A DNA stretch of 64,000 nucleotides from Onthophagus taurus (GCF_036711975.1 NC_091973.1:20646001-20710000); one strand, 5' to 3'. Shown: positions 8,597-17,236, numbered from the stretch's first letter. Numbers and translations are program-made. Notes: generated from the letters alone by a model not told the origin.

Positions 8597-9520
8597 TCAA
8601 GGGATTCTACTATCCAGTTTATCAATACGTGATTTTAGATCCGCATCTAGGGAATCAATTCGCTTCTGAACATCCGTAATGCTATTTCGAATATTCTCGT
8701 TGGATGTTTTAACTGAGTTTACAATATCAAACAAAGTACCGTTGAAATATATGAATTCCTTATCTACCTCCACCTTATTTTCATCAATTTTAGTTTTAAG
8801 GTTTGGAATTTCAGCGCTAAGATTGTTTATCGTCGCAGATGACTTATCAATGTATGTTTTATGATCAGTAATTTGCTTTTTAATGTTTATGATTTCGTTT
8901 GCACAGTTATTTATAGAGGTTTCGGTGAGATTTTTCAAATTAACGAAGTTTGAGCGATGATCTAAAGTAATTTCCGCTTTAGCTTTATCAATTTCCTTCA
9001 AGATTTCATCCTTATATTTCATATAAGTTTCATCTACATATTGTTTAAGTTTCTTATTAGTATCAATTATTTTATCAGCAACTTCCTTTAAGATTTTATT
9101 CTTACAAGTTTCATCCGCATATTGTTTAAGTTTCCTATTAGTATAGTCTATTTTATGCTCTGTTTTATTCTCTATATCCGTTATTTGTTTTCTAACATAC
9201 ATTATGAGATTATCTTCTAAATCTTTACAGTGTTTAGTAAATTCATTTTTAGTATCAATAAATAATTTTGTTGTTTCTAAAAACTTAACACCCCATTCTT
9301 TATCCATTTCATCCACGTTTTGTTTTATAGCACAATCATCAGCGGCTTCAGGTCGCTTAACGTTTGATAATTTTCGACCCTGAACATCATAATCACCATC
9401 GGCGGTCAAAGAGAATCCGATGTTTCGTTGAAATGCAAATCTACCACCTTCATCGCCACCATCTGATTTACTCCATGAAGTGCGACCAAATTTATCAATA
9501 CTAACAACGGCTGAGTGCAT
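8597..9520 (-). CDS. Fibre-like coiled-coil structural protein
   Basis: The 307-aa product starts with a compact head (MHSAVVSIDKFGRTSW), then a segment of the kind seen in trimeric phage and virus fibres (DYDVQGRKLSNVKRPEAADD, about 43-63), then roughly 240 residues of heptad-rich helix with repeated YADET/YVDET units. This layout suggests an elongated trimeric spike on the virion; that is inference. Its ATG overlaps the stop of the upstream gene as TAATG, suggesting termination-reinitiation. It ends with a short LDADLKSRIDKLDSRIP coil. Confidence 0.6.
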   Translation of the reverse strand: MHSAVVSIDKFGRTSWSKSDGGDEGGRFAFQRNIGFSLTADGDYDVQGRKLSNVKRPEAADDCAIKQNVDEMDKEWGVKFLETTKLFIDTKNEFTKHCKDLEDNLIMYVRKQITDIENKTEHKIDYTNRKLKQYADETCKNKILKEVADKIIDTNKKLKQYVDETYMKYKDEILKEIDKAKAEITLDHRSNFVNLKNLTETSINNCANEIINIKKQITDHKTYIDKSSATINNLSAEIPNLKTKIDENKVEVDKEFIYFNGTLFDIVNSVKTSNENIRNSITDVQKRIDSLDADLKSRIDKLDSRIP

Positions 9521-10461
9521 TAGGAAATAATGTTGCTTTCTTTCAATTCCTCTATAATTGAAGTAATTTCATTGATATGTGAATTATTACCAGCCACTTG
9601 TGATGCATGCAACAATCTCAAACGATCTACCAATTCATTAACATCATCCCAGTATTTATACTGAATGGATTTACTGTTAACTTCTAGAAATTTATCCGAA
9701 ATTCCTCGCCCCTCTCCATCCCCCACGTTAAATAGGGGTTTAATTATTTTAACATACTTGGATGATCTATTTCCCGTAATATAACCATCATACTCATAAT
9801 TATGTCTATGCGCGCTGGTATATTGTAAAATCGCTTTATATTGTTTTAAATCATCATCTGTGTAGTGTTTAGGTTCCTTTAATTGTATGAGCTCATATAG
9901 ACCGGGGGTAGCTTGAAATTGTTTTTCACCACCTATGATAATATGGGATGGCTTAAATTGAACTGCCTTCGATCCAATCTTCCATCCGTTATCGCCAGAG
10001 GAGCGCCGTATACCCATCCTATCATCAATAATCCCCCTTTTAAGATAATATTGCTGAATTTGGAGCGGTAAATTTTCAATTGAGGTCTCATCAGACTTTA
10101 CTTTCGATTCAGGTGTTAGTAGTAATTTCCTTTTTTTCACACTAACTCCGGACAAGGTGGGGGTTTTAAATTCTTCGATTCCCTCATCATCAGGTTTTAA
10201 CCCTATCGGTGGTGGTGGTGGGTAGTGGTGATGGAAATGTGTAGCTTTATTTCCATCGTTTAATTTATTAGTGATGTCCTTCAGCGGTTCAAGCAACGGT
10301 TGATGAAGTTTAGCGATGAGTTTATCATCTCTATCACGACCGAGTTTAAGAGCCAGATACTTTTTCTTAATATTATTCGTTATACTAATTATAGCTTTAT
10401 CTCTTTCACGCATTGATTTCATAACATCCTTATTATTAGATCGATTATGTGATGGTGACAT
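9520..10461 (-). CDS. Conserved Polinton protein of unknown role (DUF8207-like)
   Basis: The 313-aa protein has a charged helical N-terminus (to about 75), a His/Pro linker (HFHHHYPPPPP), and a globular C-terminal domain with WKIGSKAVQF ... IIIGGEKQFQATPGLYELI ... DDLKQYKAILQYTSAHRHNYE. This pattern is widespread in insect Polinton-derived genes; I associate it with DUF8207 but cannot confirm that. It lies between the ATPase and the fibre-like gene on the same strand and shares a TAATG stop/start with the latter, so a virion or assembly role is plausible. Confidence 0.65.
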   Translation of the reverse strand: MSPSHNRSNNKDVMKSMRERDKAIISITNNIKKKYLALKLGRDRDDKLIAKLHQPLLEPLKDITNKLNDGNKATHFHHHYPPPPPIGLKPDDEGIEEFKTPTLSGVSVKKRKLLLTPESKVKSDETSIENLPLQIQQYYLKRGIIDDRMGIRRSSGDNGWKIGSKAVQFKPSHIIIGGEKQFQATPGLYELIQLKEPKHYTDDDLKQYKAILQYTSAHRHNYEYDGYITGNRSSKYVKIIKPLFNVGDGEGRGISDKFLEVNSKSIQYKYWDDVNELVDRLRLLHASQVAGNNSHINEITSIIEELKESNIIS

Positions 10462-10498
10462 GTTTACATTGTGAAAACCTATGTATGAATAATTAAAT

Positions 10499-11209
10499 TT
10501 AGTCTAGGTGGAGAAATTTATCCATTCCCATACGGTATCTACCATTTTTAATTTCAAAATCCTTCATAATAATCATCGGTGTGTACGGCCCACCATCATT
10601 CCAACACCGAATGCAAACCTCTTTGAAAACATCAAATTTCATATCGGTGTTAACGTGTTCATCATATACATGTTTCAAATTAAGCTCATCCTGTTTGAAT
10701 AACATTAAAACATTAGCGTTATCCCTAATTAAATGTTTAGGTATTCTCGTATAAGTTTGTGTAAGATAAAATGAATCAATGTTTTTATGTCTACCCATAC
10801 AAAAAAACGCTCGAATCCTGTCTTGTTTATCACACGCTACGTCATCAAATATAAAGATTGAGTTCTCTTTAGCTTCAGCTGGATCGACAACTGATTCATT
10901 ATCTGCAAAGCGATAAAGCCCCACATCTGGTAGCCGTTTTAAAACCTTTTCTAACAATTCATATTTCGGTTGATGTAGTGATTTAGAATAGATGTAAATG
11001 TTTTCAAATTTTAAACCATTTATATCGAAAATAAGATTTAGCATTAAATTTGTTTTCCCACATCCGCTTGGACCGCATACTATCGCCCGCAAACTATTCG
11101 GCATGAGCTCACCATGACGTTGACGTCGATCGGATGTAGATTGAGTCATCACCAGCCGATCTAGATCGATGGATGACATAGACAGCGATGGATGCTTTAC
11201 AATGCGCAT
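10499..11209 (-). CDS. FtsK/HerA-type genome packaging ATPase
   Basis: The protein has Walker A (CGPSGCGKT, about 45-53 counting from the ATG at 11209), Walker B (SIFIFDD) and a sensor-like YLTQTYTRIPKHLIRDNAN block typical of A32/Polinton packaging ATPases. It pumps the genome into the capsid. The frame is open from an ATG at 11233, but the second ATG at 11209 suits the shared promoter better. It is divergent from the PLA2-domain gene, and both could use the AT-rich box at 11242-11250. It heads the minus-strand set ATPase, DUF8207-like, fibre-like, integrase. Confidence 0.93.
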   Translation of the reverse strand: MRIVKHPSLSMSSIDLDRLVMTQSTSDRRQRHGELMPNSLRAIVCGPSGCGKTNLMLNLIFDINGLKFENIYIYSKSLHQPKYELLEKVLKRLPDVGLYRFADNESVVDPAEAKENSIFIFDDVACDKQDRIRAFFCMGRHKNIDSFYLTQTYTRIPKHLIRDNANVLMLFKQDELNLKHVYDEHVNTDMKFDVFKEVCIRCWNDGGPYTPMIIMKDFEIKNGRYRMGMDKFLHLD

Positions 11210-11241
11210 TATGCTACTAAATATGAAACACACCCCACATC

Positions 11242-11250
11242 AACTATATA
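11242..11250. promoter_or_regulatory. Bidirectional TATA between the two virion gene sets
   Basis: CTATATATTTG reads as a TATA box on either strand (AAATATATAG on the minus strand). It sits 33 bp from the ATPase ATG and about 40 bp from the PLA2-gene ATG at 11288. The divergent minus and plus gene clusters meet only here, so one box could serve both. Confidence 0.4.
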
Positions 11251-11287
11251 TTTGTTGGAAACTTTAAAATACCACCATTTCAATGTG

Positions 11288-12247
11288 ATGTTCATACGTG
11301 ATAACAGCATCATATCATCACCTACAACGTTAGGAGGAGGAGGTGGTTTTAATACGCTTATCAACAAACTACCAATCGAGTTACACGTTCCAGGCTATCA
11401 ATTTTGTGGACCGGGCACAAAATTAAAGAAGCGTCTAGCACGTGGGGATACTGGTATTAACCCGCTAGATCGTGCTTGTAGAGAACACGATATAGCGTAT
11501 TCTAATAGTAATACTTTAGATCGACGTCACGAAGCCGATAAGCGTTTGGAGGAAAACGCTTGGGAAAGAGTTAAGGCTAAAGACTCAACGTTTGGTGAAA
11601 AGGCATCAGCTTGGATGGTTACAAACGTTATGAAAGCAAAACGAAAATTAGGCCTCGGCCATAAAAGGCGGAGTCGTCGTCAAACTAAACCAAAACCGCC
11701 GTCAACGGGCGTCTTAAAAAGAAAAATTTCGAAGAAAAAAAAACGATGTGAAAAAGAAAATATAATTCGAGGAGTAGAAAAAGGAGGAGCTTTAAAATAT
11801 AAATCTAATAAACCGCTAGCATTTAAACGCACGCTTGTAAACCGCATAGTTAAAGATCTACCAAAATCTACTGATAATTTACGGGAAGCAGCTCAATTAG
11901 CGCTAAAGAGCGCTCGTATAGCCGTGAAAACTGTTGGTGGTAGGAAAAAAATAAAAATCCCTCGAGCAATACCGTTACCGATTAAAAGGGGAGGTATTCT
12001 TCCAATTTTACCTGCCATATTTGCTGGGCTTTCAGCCCTCGGAGCATTATCCGGTGGTACGGCAGGAGTGTATCGGGCTATAAAGAGTGGGCAGGAGGCT
12101 AAAGAGAAATTAGAAGAGGCTGAACGGCATAATAAACAGATGGAAGCTATCGCAATAGGTAAATCGGGTAATGGTCTCTACATCAAGAAATATAAAAAAG
12201 GATTGGGTTTATATTTAAGTAAAAAAAAGAAACAAAAAAACTTGTAG
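11288..12247 (+). CDS. PLA2-domain and pX-like basic virion protein
   Basis: The frame is open from 11192, but that start overlaps the ATPase gene and precedes the TATA box, so I choose the ATG at 11288 (319 aa). Near residues 33-75 is a phospholipase A2-like domain as in parvovirus VP1: Ca-binding loop YQFCGPGTKL and catalytic His67-Asp68 in ACREHDIAYS. A Lys/Arg-rich core-protein-like middle follows, then a hydrophobic PIKRGGILPILPAIFAGLSA segment resembling adenovirus pX/pVI. A repeated GLYI-KKYKKGLGLYL tail comes last. It probably helps endosome escape and genome condensation. It ends at a slippery site that would fuse it to the protease. Confidence 0.88.
   Translation: MFIRDNSIISSPTTLGGGGGFNTLINKLPIELHVPGYQFCGPGTKLKKRLARGDTGINPLDRACREHDIAYSNSNTLDRRHEADKRLEENAWERVKAKDSTFGEKASAWMVTNVMKAKRKLGLGHKRRSRRQTKPKPPSTGVLKRKISKKKKRCEKENIIRGVEKGGALKYKSNKPLAFKRTLVNRIVKDLPKSTDNLREAAQLALKSARIAVKTVGGRKKIKIPRAIPLPIKRGGILPILPAIFAGLSALGALSGGTAGVYRAIKSGQEAKEKLEEAERHNKQMEAIAIGKSGNGLYIKKYKKGLGLYLSKKKKQKNL
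12235..12241 (+). promoter_or_regulatory. -1 ribosomal frameshift slippery site A AAA AAC
   Basis: In the PLA2-protein frame the codons read CAA AAA AAC TTG TAG. The heptamer A AAA AAC therefore sits in the X XXY YYZ phase, six bases before the stop. A -1 slip places the ribosome exactly in the protease frame, which is open from 12223 and has no ATG before 12334. The heptamer is one of the best known eukaryotic -1 slippery sequences. I have not established a downstream pseudoknot. Confidence 0.7.
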
Positions 12248-12624
12248 ATAGGCTACCCAACAGACCTCTAACAAATCTTGATATAATTCAATTCGTTAAA
12301 GCTCTAAAAATTTCAAATTTTCGCGGTGTATTTATGCGGAATGAATTACCTAAGAGCGGTCCTAAATATAAGGAATCAGCAGTTATAAATTTAGATGATC
12401 GAAACGGTCGCGGAACCCATTGGGTAGCCTATAAAAAGAATGGTAATCAAGCGTTGTACTTCGACAGCTATGGCGATCTTAAACCTCCCTTTGAACTACT
12501 GAATTATTTGAAAAATTGTCGAATTGTGTACAATCATGAAAATTTTCAAAAAGAGAACCCCTTTAACTGTGGACATTTATGTATAAATTTCCTGTTAAAC
12601 ACCGAAAACTCATCATTTGATTAA
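12241..12624 (+). CDS. Adenain-type cysteine protease (PRO), likely frameshift product
   Basis: The conserved N-terminal part of an adenain fold (LTNLDIIQFVKALKISNFRG) lies upstream of the first ATG (12334), so that ATG cannot make a complete enzyme. Active-site parts follow: His in GTHWVAY, Asp in LYFDSYGD, and Cys in NPFNCGHLC. In adenoviruses this protease matures capsid proteins and is activated by the tail of pVI. Here it would be made as an extension of the PLA2/pX-like protein by -1 frameshifting at 12235-12241. The next gene's ATG is 2 bp after its stop. An alternative is splicing from an upstream exon. Confidence 0.9.
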   Translation, partial: LVDRLPNRPLTNLDIIQFVKALKISNFRGVFMRNELPKSGPKYKESAVINLDDRNGRGTHWVAYKKNGNQALYFDSYGDLKPPFELLNYLKNCRIVYNHENFQKENPFNCGHLCINFLLNTENSSFD

Positions 12625-12626
12625 AA

Positions 12627-13406
12627 ATGTCTCAAACGTTCACACTGGTTGGTAGAAAAAGCGAAATTTCTGAAGATTATTATCCACTAATAGATTTGAA
12701 TCCTAAATTAAACTACTCTTTGGGGCTTATTGGATTCCACACCTACAATAGTATACCTAATATTGAAGAAGGAGTTAACAATATATTTTATTTTACTGAA
12801 GAAAACGCGATAAATTCCGCTCGACAAGCGATTATAGACGTGGGACCAGCAATAAATGTTATCACAATTCCTACAGGTTCTTACGAAATTACTGATATCG
12901 AGAAATATTTACAAAAAGAGATTCTACGAATTGTTGGTTTAGATGATACCGTTGACGATCCTAATAAGTATTTCACCCTCAAAGCTAATAATAATACCTT
13001 AAAGTGCGAATTAAAGAGCGATTATTTTGGGGTTGATTTTTCTAAGCCTAATACGTTAGCTTCGGTATTGGGGTTTTCCGAGGGTAGAACTCTACCTGCA
13101 GGTATAAAACACTACTCCGATCTCCCAGTCAACATAATTCGCGTAACAACCATTAGAGTGGAGTGTAATATAATTTCTGGGTCATACTACAACAGCAAGC
13201 TATCACATACTTTATACGAATTTGCTCCAACGGTGGATCCTGGTTTCAGTATAAATATTGAACCTAGGAACCCCATCTATTTACCAATCAATTCAGACAA
13301 CGCGATATCGAACATCACAATTAGATTGCTCGATCAGCGTGGTAATTTGGTTAATTTTCGAGGTGAAGAAATAGTTGTTAGGTTAGAATTGAAACGTACA
13401 ATATAA
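12627..13406 (+). CDS. Minor capsid (penton) protein
   Basis: This is a 259-aa, beta-rich protein opening with SQTFTLVGRKSEISEDYYPLIDL and containing SLGLIGFHTYNSIPNI, ITIPTGSYEITDIEKYL and FSINIEPRNPIYLPINS. These are signatures of the single-jelly-roll penton protein of Polintons. It should form the capsid vertices. It starts 2 bp after the protease stop and its TAA overlaps the next ATG (TAATG, 13404-13408), pointing to coupled translation. Confidence 0.88.
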   Translation: MSQTFTLVGRKSEISEDYYPLIDLNPKLNYSLGLIGFHTYNSIPNIEEGVNNIFYFTEENAINSARQAIIDVGPAINVITIPTGSYEITDIEKYLQKEILRIVGLDDTVDDPNKYFTLKANNNTLKCELKSDYFGVDFSKPNTLASVLGFSEGRTLPAGIKHYSDLPVNIIRVTTIRVECNIISGSYYNSKLSHTLYEFAPTVDPGFSINIEPRNPIYLPINSDNAISNITIRLLDQRGNLVNFRGEEIVVRLELKRTI

Positions 13407-13624
13407 TGGGATTAATATTTTTGACGGAAGGCAGCAGCAGCGATCCTCAACGACATCAACATCCTTCGACTACAAAAAAACGTTATAACTCGATTGGAAA
13501 GAAGGGTTCTAGAGCAGTATACAAAAAGACATCATTGCGAGCGGACAACCGACGTTTCCTCGAGAAACTGGGTTATCATGTCAACAAAAAAATTAAATAT
13601 ATACCGCGAACCTATCACGGATAA
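13406..13624 (+). CDS. Small basic virion-type protein
   Basis: This 72-aa Lys/Arg-rich protein ends LRADNRRFLEKLGYHVNKKI, a pattern common just ahead of Polinton capsid genes. It starts at a TAATG overlap with the penton gene, and its 3' end overlaps the major capsid start (13578) in another frame. Function is unknown; it could be a core or cement protein. Confidence 0.6.
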   Translation: MGLIFLTEGSSSDPQRHQHPSTTKKRYNSIGKKGSRAVYKKTSLRADNRRFLEKLGYHVNKKIKYIPRTYHG

Positions 13625-14819
13625 TTCCATAGCTAGAGAGGAAGTGCATAGCTATCATCCATCTACAAATTCTTTTGAAAACAATGATGTATTTATCATC
13701 GAGTTGAACCAAGAAGACGTCCTATTTTCATTTTTTGAAAGCTATCTACGCATCGAAGGTAATTTTACAAAAACTTTAGGTGATCCTGCTAATGATGTTA
13801 TTCAATTAACACATAACCTACCAACTTTTCTATTTGAATACATCGCATTTGAGCATAATGGAACGGAAATTGAGCGGGTTCGAGAGCCAGGTTTAACATC
13901 ACTCATTCGAACTCTACTCCAATTAAACGATGTGGAGTGTAAAACTTTAGAAATCGCTGGTTTAAAATGGCCGCCTGAAGGAGATCTACCAACGGTGGAT
14001 GCAAACAACAATTTCATGTTTCAAATACCACTTAGTCATATATTCGGTCTATTCCGAGATTATAATCACATTATGCGAGGACGTTTTAAATTCAGATTTG
14101 TTAGAAGTCGGACGGACTCTAATTGCTACAAAGCCACATCAAACGTCAAAGCAAAACCTAGTAGTGCAAAGTTTGCTATAAAAACGGTTACATTGTTAGC
14201 AAAACATGTCTATCCTAGCCCAACGATAAAAATGAAGCTTTTAGATGGTTTAAATAAAAATTCAAATATTCTAGTACCATTTCGTAAATGGTCCTTTTAC
14301 GAGCTACCATCAATGCGAAAAGGTAATAAGGAGATATGGTCGGTCACATCAACGTCCAACAGGGGTCGACCTCAATACGTTATAGTTGGGTTTCAAACTA
14401 AGAGAAAAGATCACGTCGCTTCCGACTGCACTTTCTTCGATCACTTAAACATCGTTGATCTTAAAGTATATCTTAACTCATACTGTTATCCGTTCGAATC
14501 TATGAATTTAAACTTCGCAAAGGAAAATTATGTGGAATTATATAAAATGTACACCGAGTTTCAACCCTACATTTGGGAATCTTCGCGAAAACAGCCGCTT
14601 ATGGATTTCAAAAGCTTTAAAGAGAGATCGTTGTTTGTTGTTGATACTACAAAAAATAATGATGAAGAAGCAGCGCCATCTACTTCATGTGAAGTACGTA
14701 TTGAAATTCAAAGCGATATGGATTTTCCGCCTGATACGAAGGCTTACTGTCTCTTGATACAAGAATCCATGTATGCATATAAACCTTTAAGTGGGGAGGT
14801 ATCTATCATTATAAATTAA
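13578..14819 (+). CDS. Major capsid protein (double jelly roll)
   Basis: The frame extends up to 13494, but homologous capsid proteins begin near an NIYREP-like motif, so I take the ATG at 13578 (MSTKKLNIYREPITD, 413 aa). Typical features are FENNDVFIIELNQEDVLFSFFESYLRIEG, FLFEYIAFEHNGTEIERVREPG, WSFYELPSMRKGNKEIW and FDHLNIVDLKVYLNSYCYPF. It should form the hexon-like capsomers. It overlaps the small basic gene by 47 bp. Confidence 0.92.
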   Translation: MSTKKLNIYREPITDNSIAREEVHSYHPSTNSFENNDVFIIELNQEDVLFSFFESYLRIEGNFTKTLGDPANDVIQLTHNLPTFLFEYIAFEHNGTEIERVREPGLTSLIRTLLQLNDVECKTLEIAGLKWPPEGDLPTVDANNNFMFQIPLSHIFGLFRDYNHIMRGRFKFRFVRSRTDSNCYKATSNVKAKPSSAKFAIKTVTLLAKHVYPSPTIKMKLLDGLNKNSNILVPFRKWSFYELPSMRKGNKEIWSVTSTSNRGRPQYVIVGFQTKRKDHVASDCTFFDHLNIVDLKVYLNSYCYPFESMNLNFAKENYVELYKMYTEFQPYIWESSRKQPLMDFKSFKERSLFVVDTTKNNDEEAAPSTSCEVRIEIQSDMDFPPDTKAYCLLIQESMYAYKPLSGEVSIIIN

Positions 14820-14837
14820 AGTGCGCTTACTTACCGC

Positions 14838-15353
14838 ATGCTAGTTTACATCAAGATGTTCAAAAGAGCGATCGCAGACCTTCAAGGTTTTCATATTAAT
14901 TCAGACTTTATGGTAAAAGAGTTTACACTTCTTGATCTCACTAGTGATTATGTGGTGCATCTAAACTTGAAGTCTGACATACCATACCAGAGGTTATCTA
15001 CACAAGATCAGCGATCGGTGAGATATTTAGAGCGTAATCACCATAAATTATCGTACAACGATGGATGGATGGAACAATCAGATGGTTTAAATATAATTGA
15101 TGATTTATTATCCAATTATAATCAAATTTACGTTAAGGGTAATCAAAAAGCCCATTTTTTGGAAGCGCGCGCTGGTAGATGTATTATAACCGATATTGGA
15201 GTCGAATTTGATGAAGACAGTACCAATAAATTAAATTTAACCATCACTCCGTGCTGGTTCCACATTAGTGCCCCAGCAATCTGTTCTCAAAACAATGTGT
15301 TTATTTTAAAAAAATTTTTGTGTAGTACCCGCTCTAGAGATGTATGCTGTTAA
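14838..15353 (+). CDS. RNase H-fold nuclease-like Polinton protein
   Basis: The 171-aa protein has ADLQGFHINSDFMVKEFTLLDL, an acidic motif opening a beta sheet, then RYLERNHHKLSYNDGW and QIYVKGNQKAHFLE. This is a common insect Polinton protein resembling RNase H-fold exonucleases. A second copy lies at 29698-30189. The start could also be the Met at 14856. The last 14 codons fall within a tandem duplication, so the tail is probably recent. It follows the capsid gene after 18 bp. Confidence 0.6.
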   Translation: MLVYIKMFKRAIADLQGFHINSDFMVKEFTLLDLTSDYVVHLNLKSDIPYQRLSTQDQRSVRYLERNHHKLSYNDGWMEQSDGLNIIDDLLSNYNQIYVKGNQKAHFLEARAGRCIITDIGVEFDEDSTNKLNLTITPCWFHISAPAICSQNNVFILKKFLCSTRSRDVCC

Positions 15354-15444
15354 TCGTTCGCTCTAGATATTGTGTTAATTTTAAAAAATGTTTGTGTAGT
15401 ACCCGCTCTAGAGATGTATTCTGTTAATCGTTCGTTCTAAAGAT
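15306..15444 (+). repeat. 74-bp tandem duplication at the 3' end of the nuclease-like gene
   Basis: The segment with GTGTAGTACCCGCTCTAGAG occurs at 15321 and again at 15395. The first copy supplies the C-terminal codons and stop of the upstream gene; the second is untranslated. Minor differences show that it is not brand new. Confidence 0.85.
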
Positions 15445-15607
15445 GTATATATTGGTAAATTCTATGTAAATAAATAAATATTACTTTTTTATTGGAAACT
15501 ATTTTTTTATTTTATCCATAATAATTATATAAATCGATAACCTCTTGATATTTAATCATTTACTCACTAACTCTCACACAGTGTAGACGTGGAAAAAAAT
15601 TTTAAAT

Positions 15608-17236
15608 ATGAAGGTATTATTGTTGATTCTTTGGATGTATATGTTAAGACATATCACGGGGTTGCTAACCGAGCATGAAGTGGAAATTTATAATATTCTA
15701 GATAAGTATGGTTATATCAGACAAGATGCTAATGCTGGTACTGGTAAAATAAGCGTGCATAAAACTGAGAATGAAATGTTGAGGGATGGTATAAATAATT
15801 TCCAAAAATATTTTAATCTCCCAATCACAGGACAAGCAAATTTTGACACCTTGGAGTTACTTTGGACGCCTAGATGTGGTAATGTGGATTTATTCGAAAA
15901 TTTAAGTTCCAAACCAATCACGACTCGAAGATGGAATCTATCAACACTTAGATGGAATGTATACACATCTTCATATCCCGGTTTTACAACCGTGGTGGAA
16001 AGAGCCTTTAACGTTTGGTCTAAATACATTAACGTAAAGTTTGAAAGGACGTTTGCGGGCGCTAATATTTTAATAGGTTTCCTATCGAAAAATCATACGT
16101 GTATACGAAATTCAACGATATATTGTCGGAGTTCTTTAGATGGTAAAGGGCGCGTGTTAGCTCACGCATACTATCCACATATTAAAAAATCCAAAGTTGA
16201 AATTCATGTAGATTTAGATGAAGATTGGGATATAACCAATACCACAATAGAAGGTAAACATAACCTATTTCTAGTTATGGTGCATGAAATAGGGCACGCC
16301 TTAGGATTACATCATAATGTACGACTCAACTCGGTGATGCATCCGATTTATGGTAACATAAATATTGAAAATTTCACGTTAAGTCGTGAAGATATTTATA
16401 ATATACAACAATTATATGGAAATTCAACAGAAAGTGTAACCACCACTGTTAATCCAACACCTACGTTAAATACAACACCCCCCGCCTATATTACACATTC
16501 CCTAACATCTACATCTTCAACACCAACATTGTCGAATCTAGCACACGCGGAGGTATGTGATGTGGACAATAAGTTTTCAGGATTTTTAATTTACAATAAA
16601 CAAATTTATGTATTCTATAAACAATGGGTTTGGTTAATCGATCTAAAAACAAAAAAACCAATTTGGTCTAAACCTGTAAACATTGTGGATTGGATACGTC
16701 CTTTAAGAGGGGTTTTAAAAGAGGATGATGATTATGTAGTTTCGATAGGTCCTAACGGTCAATTTATATTTATCATACGTGATACAATCTATATAATTGA
16801 AATTGCTAGTATAACCATACGCTATAAATGGAAATTTTCAGAAACTGATTTAGGTTTAAATGATCAATCTAAGGTTAGAGGTGTTGTAACGAGTAATTAT
16901 GGATTAACATATATATTTTTTGATGATATTTATGCGATTGGGGTGGATGAGTCATTTTACAATAGAAACAAAATTATTACATCAGTTGTCGATCTATTTC
17001 CTGGGATGCCAACGAAATTTAATGGAGTATACAAAACACCTGATGGTTTATTGAATTTCATCGTTGGAGATAAAATTATTCGTTATGATGAATATTTAAA
17101 GGAAGTTACAGATAGTTTAGATAAAAGTTTATTTATTTTAGGTATATCTTGCCCCTATAAATCTCTATTAGATCAACTTAAATATGTATTATCTGCGATC
17201 ATTTCATACAAACTACCAATTCCCGCTGAATATTAA
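15608..17236 (+). CDS. Matrix metalloproteinase, secreted, with hemopexin domain
   Basis: The 542-aa protein has the full MMP order. It has a signal peptide (MKVLLLILWMYML), a peptidoglycan-binding-like prodomain and a cysteine switch PRCGN (Cys90). The catalytic zinc site is HEIGHALGLHH (His226, His230, His236) with the Met-turn SVMHP (Met244). A Thr/Ser/Pro hinge (about 275-312) leads to a hemopexin-like propeller opened by EVCDVDN and closed by ISCPYKS. It would cut extracellular matrix outside the cell. A hydrophobic end is visible (YVLSAIISY), but a GPI signal is uncertain. It sits inside the Polinton between virion genes and polB, so it is captured cargo. Baculoviruses also carry MMP-like enzymes. 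Confidence 0.93.
   Translation: MKVLLLILWMYMLRHITGLLTEHEVEIYNILDKYGYIRQDANAGTGKISVHKTENEMLRDGINNFQKYFNLPITGQANFDTLELLWTPRCGNVDLFENLSSKPITTRRWNLSTLRWNVYTSSYPGFTTVVERAFNVWSKYINVKFERTFAGANILIGFLSKNHTCIRNSTIYCRSSLDGKGRVLAHAYYPHIKKSKVEIHVDLDEDWDITNTTIEGKHNLFLVMVHEIGHALGLHHNVRLNSVMHPIYGNINIENFTLSREDIYNIQQLYGNSTESVTTTVNPTPTLNTTPPAYITHSLTSTSSTPTLSNLAHAEVCDVDNKFSGFLIYNKQIYVFYKQWVWLIDLKTKKPIWSKPVNIVDWIRPLRGVLKEDDDYVVSIGPNGQFIFIIRDTIYIIEIASITIRYKWKFSETDLGLNDQSKVRGVVTSNYGLTYIFFDDIYAIGVDESFYNRNKIITSVVDLFPGMPTKFNGVYKTPDGLLNFIVGDKIIRYDEYLKEVTDSLDKSLFILGISCPYKSLLDQLKYVLSAIISYKLPIPAEY

Noticed and set aside
11192-11287. N-terminal extension of the PLA2-domain protein
   Set aside because: It overlaps the divergent ATPase gene and lies upstream of the likely TATA box.
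13494-13577. Longer N-terminus for the major capsid protein
   Set aside because: The extra residues overlap the small basic gene in another frame and do not resemble capsid N-termini; the ATG at 13578 fits the family.
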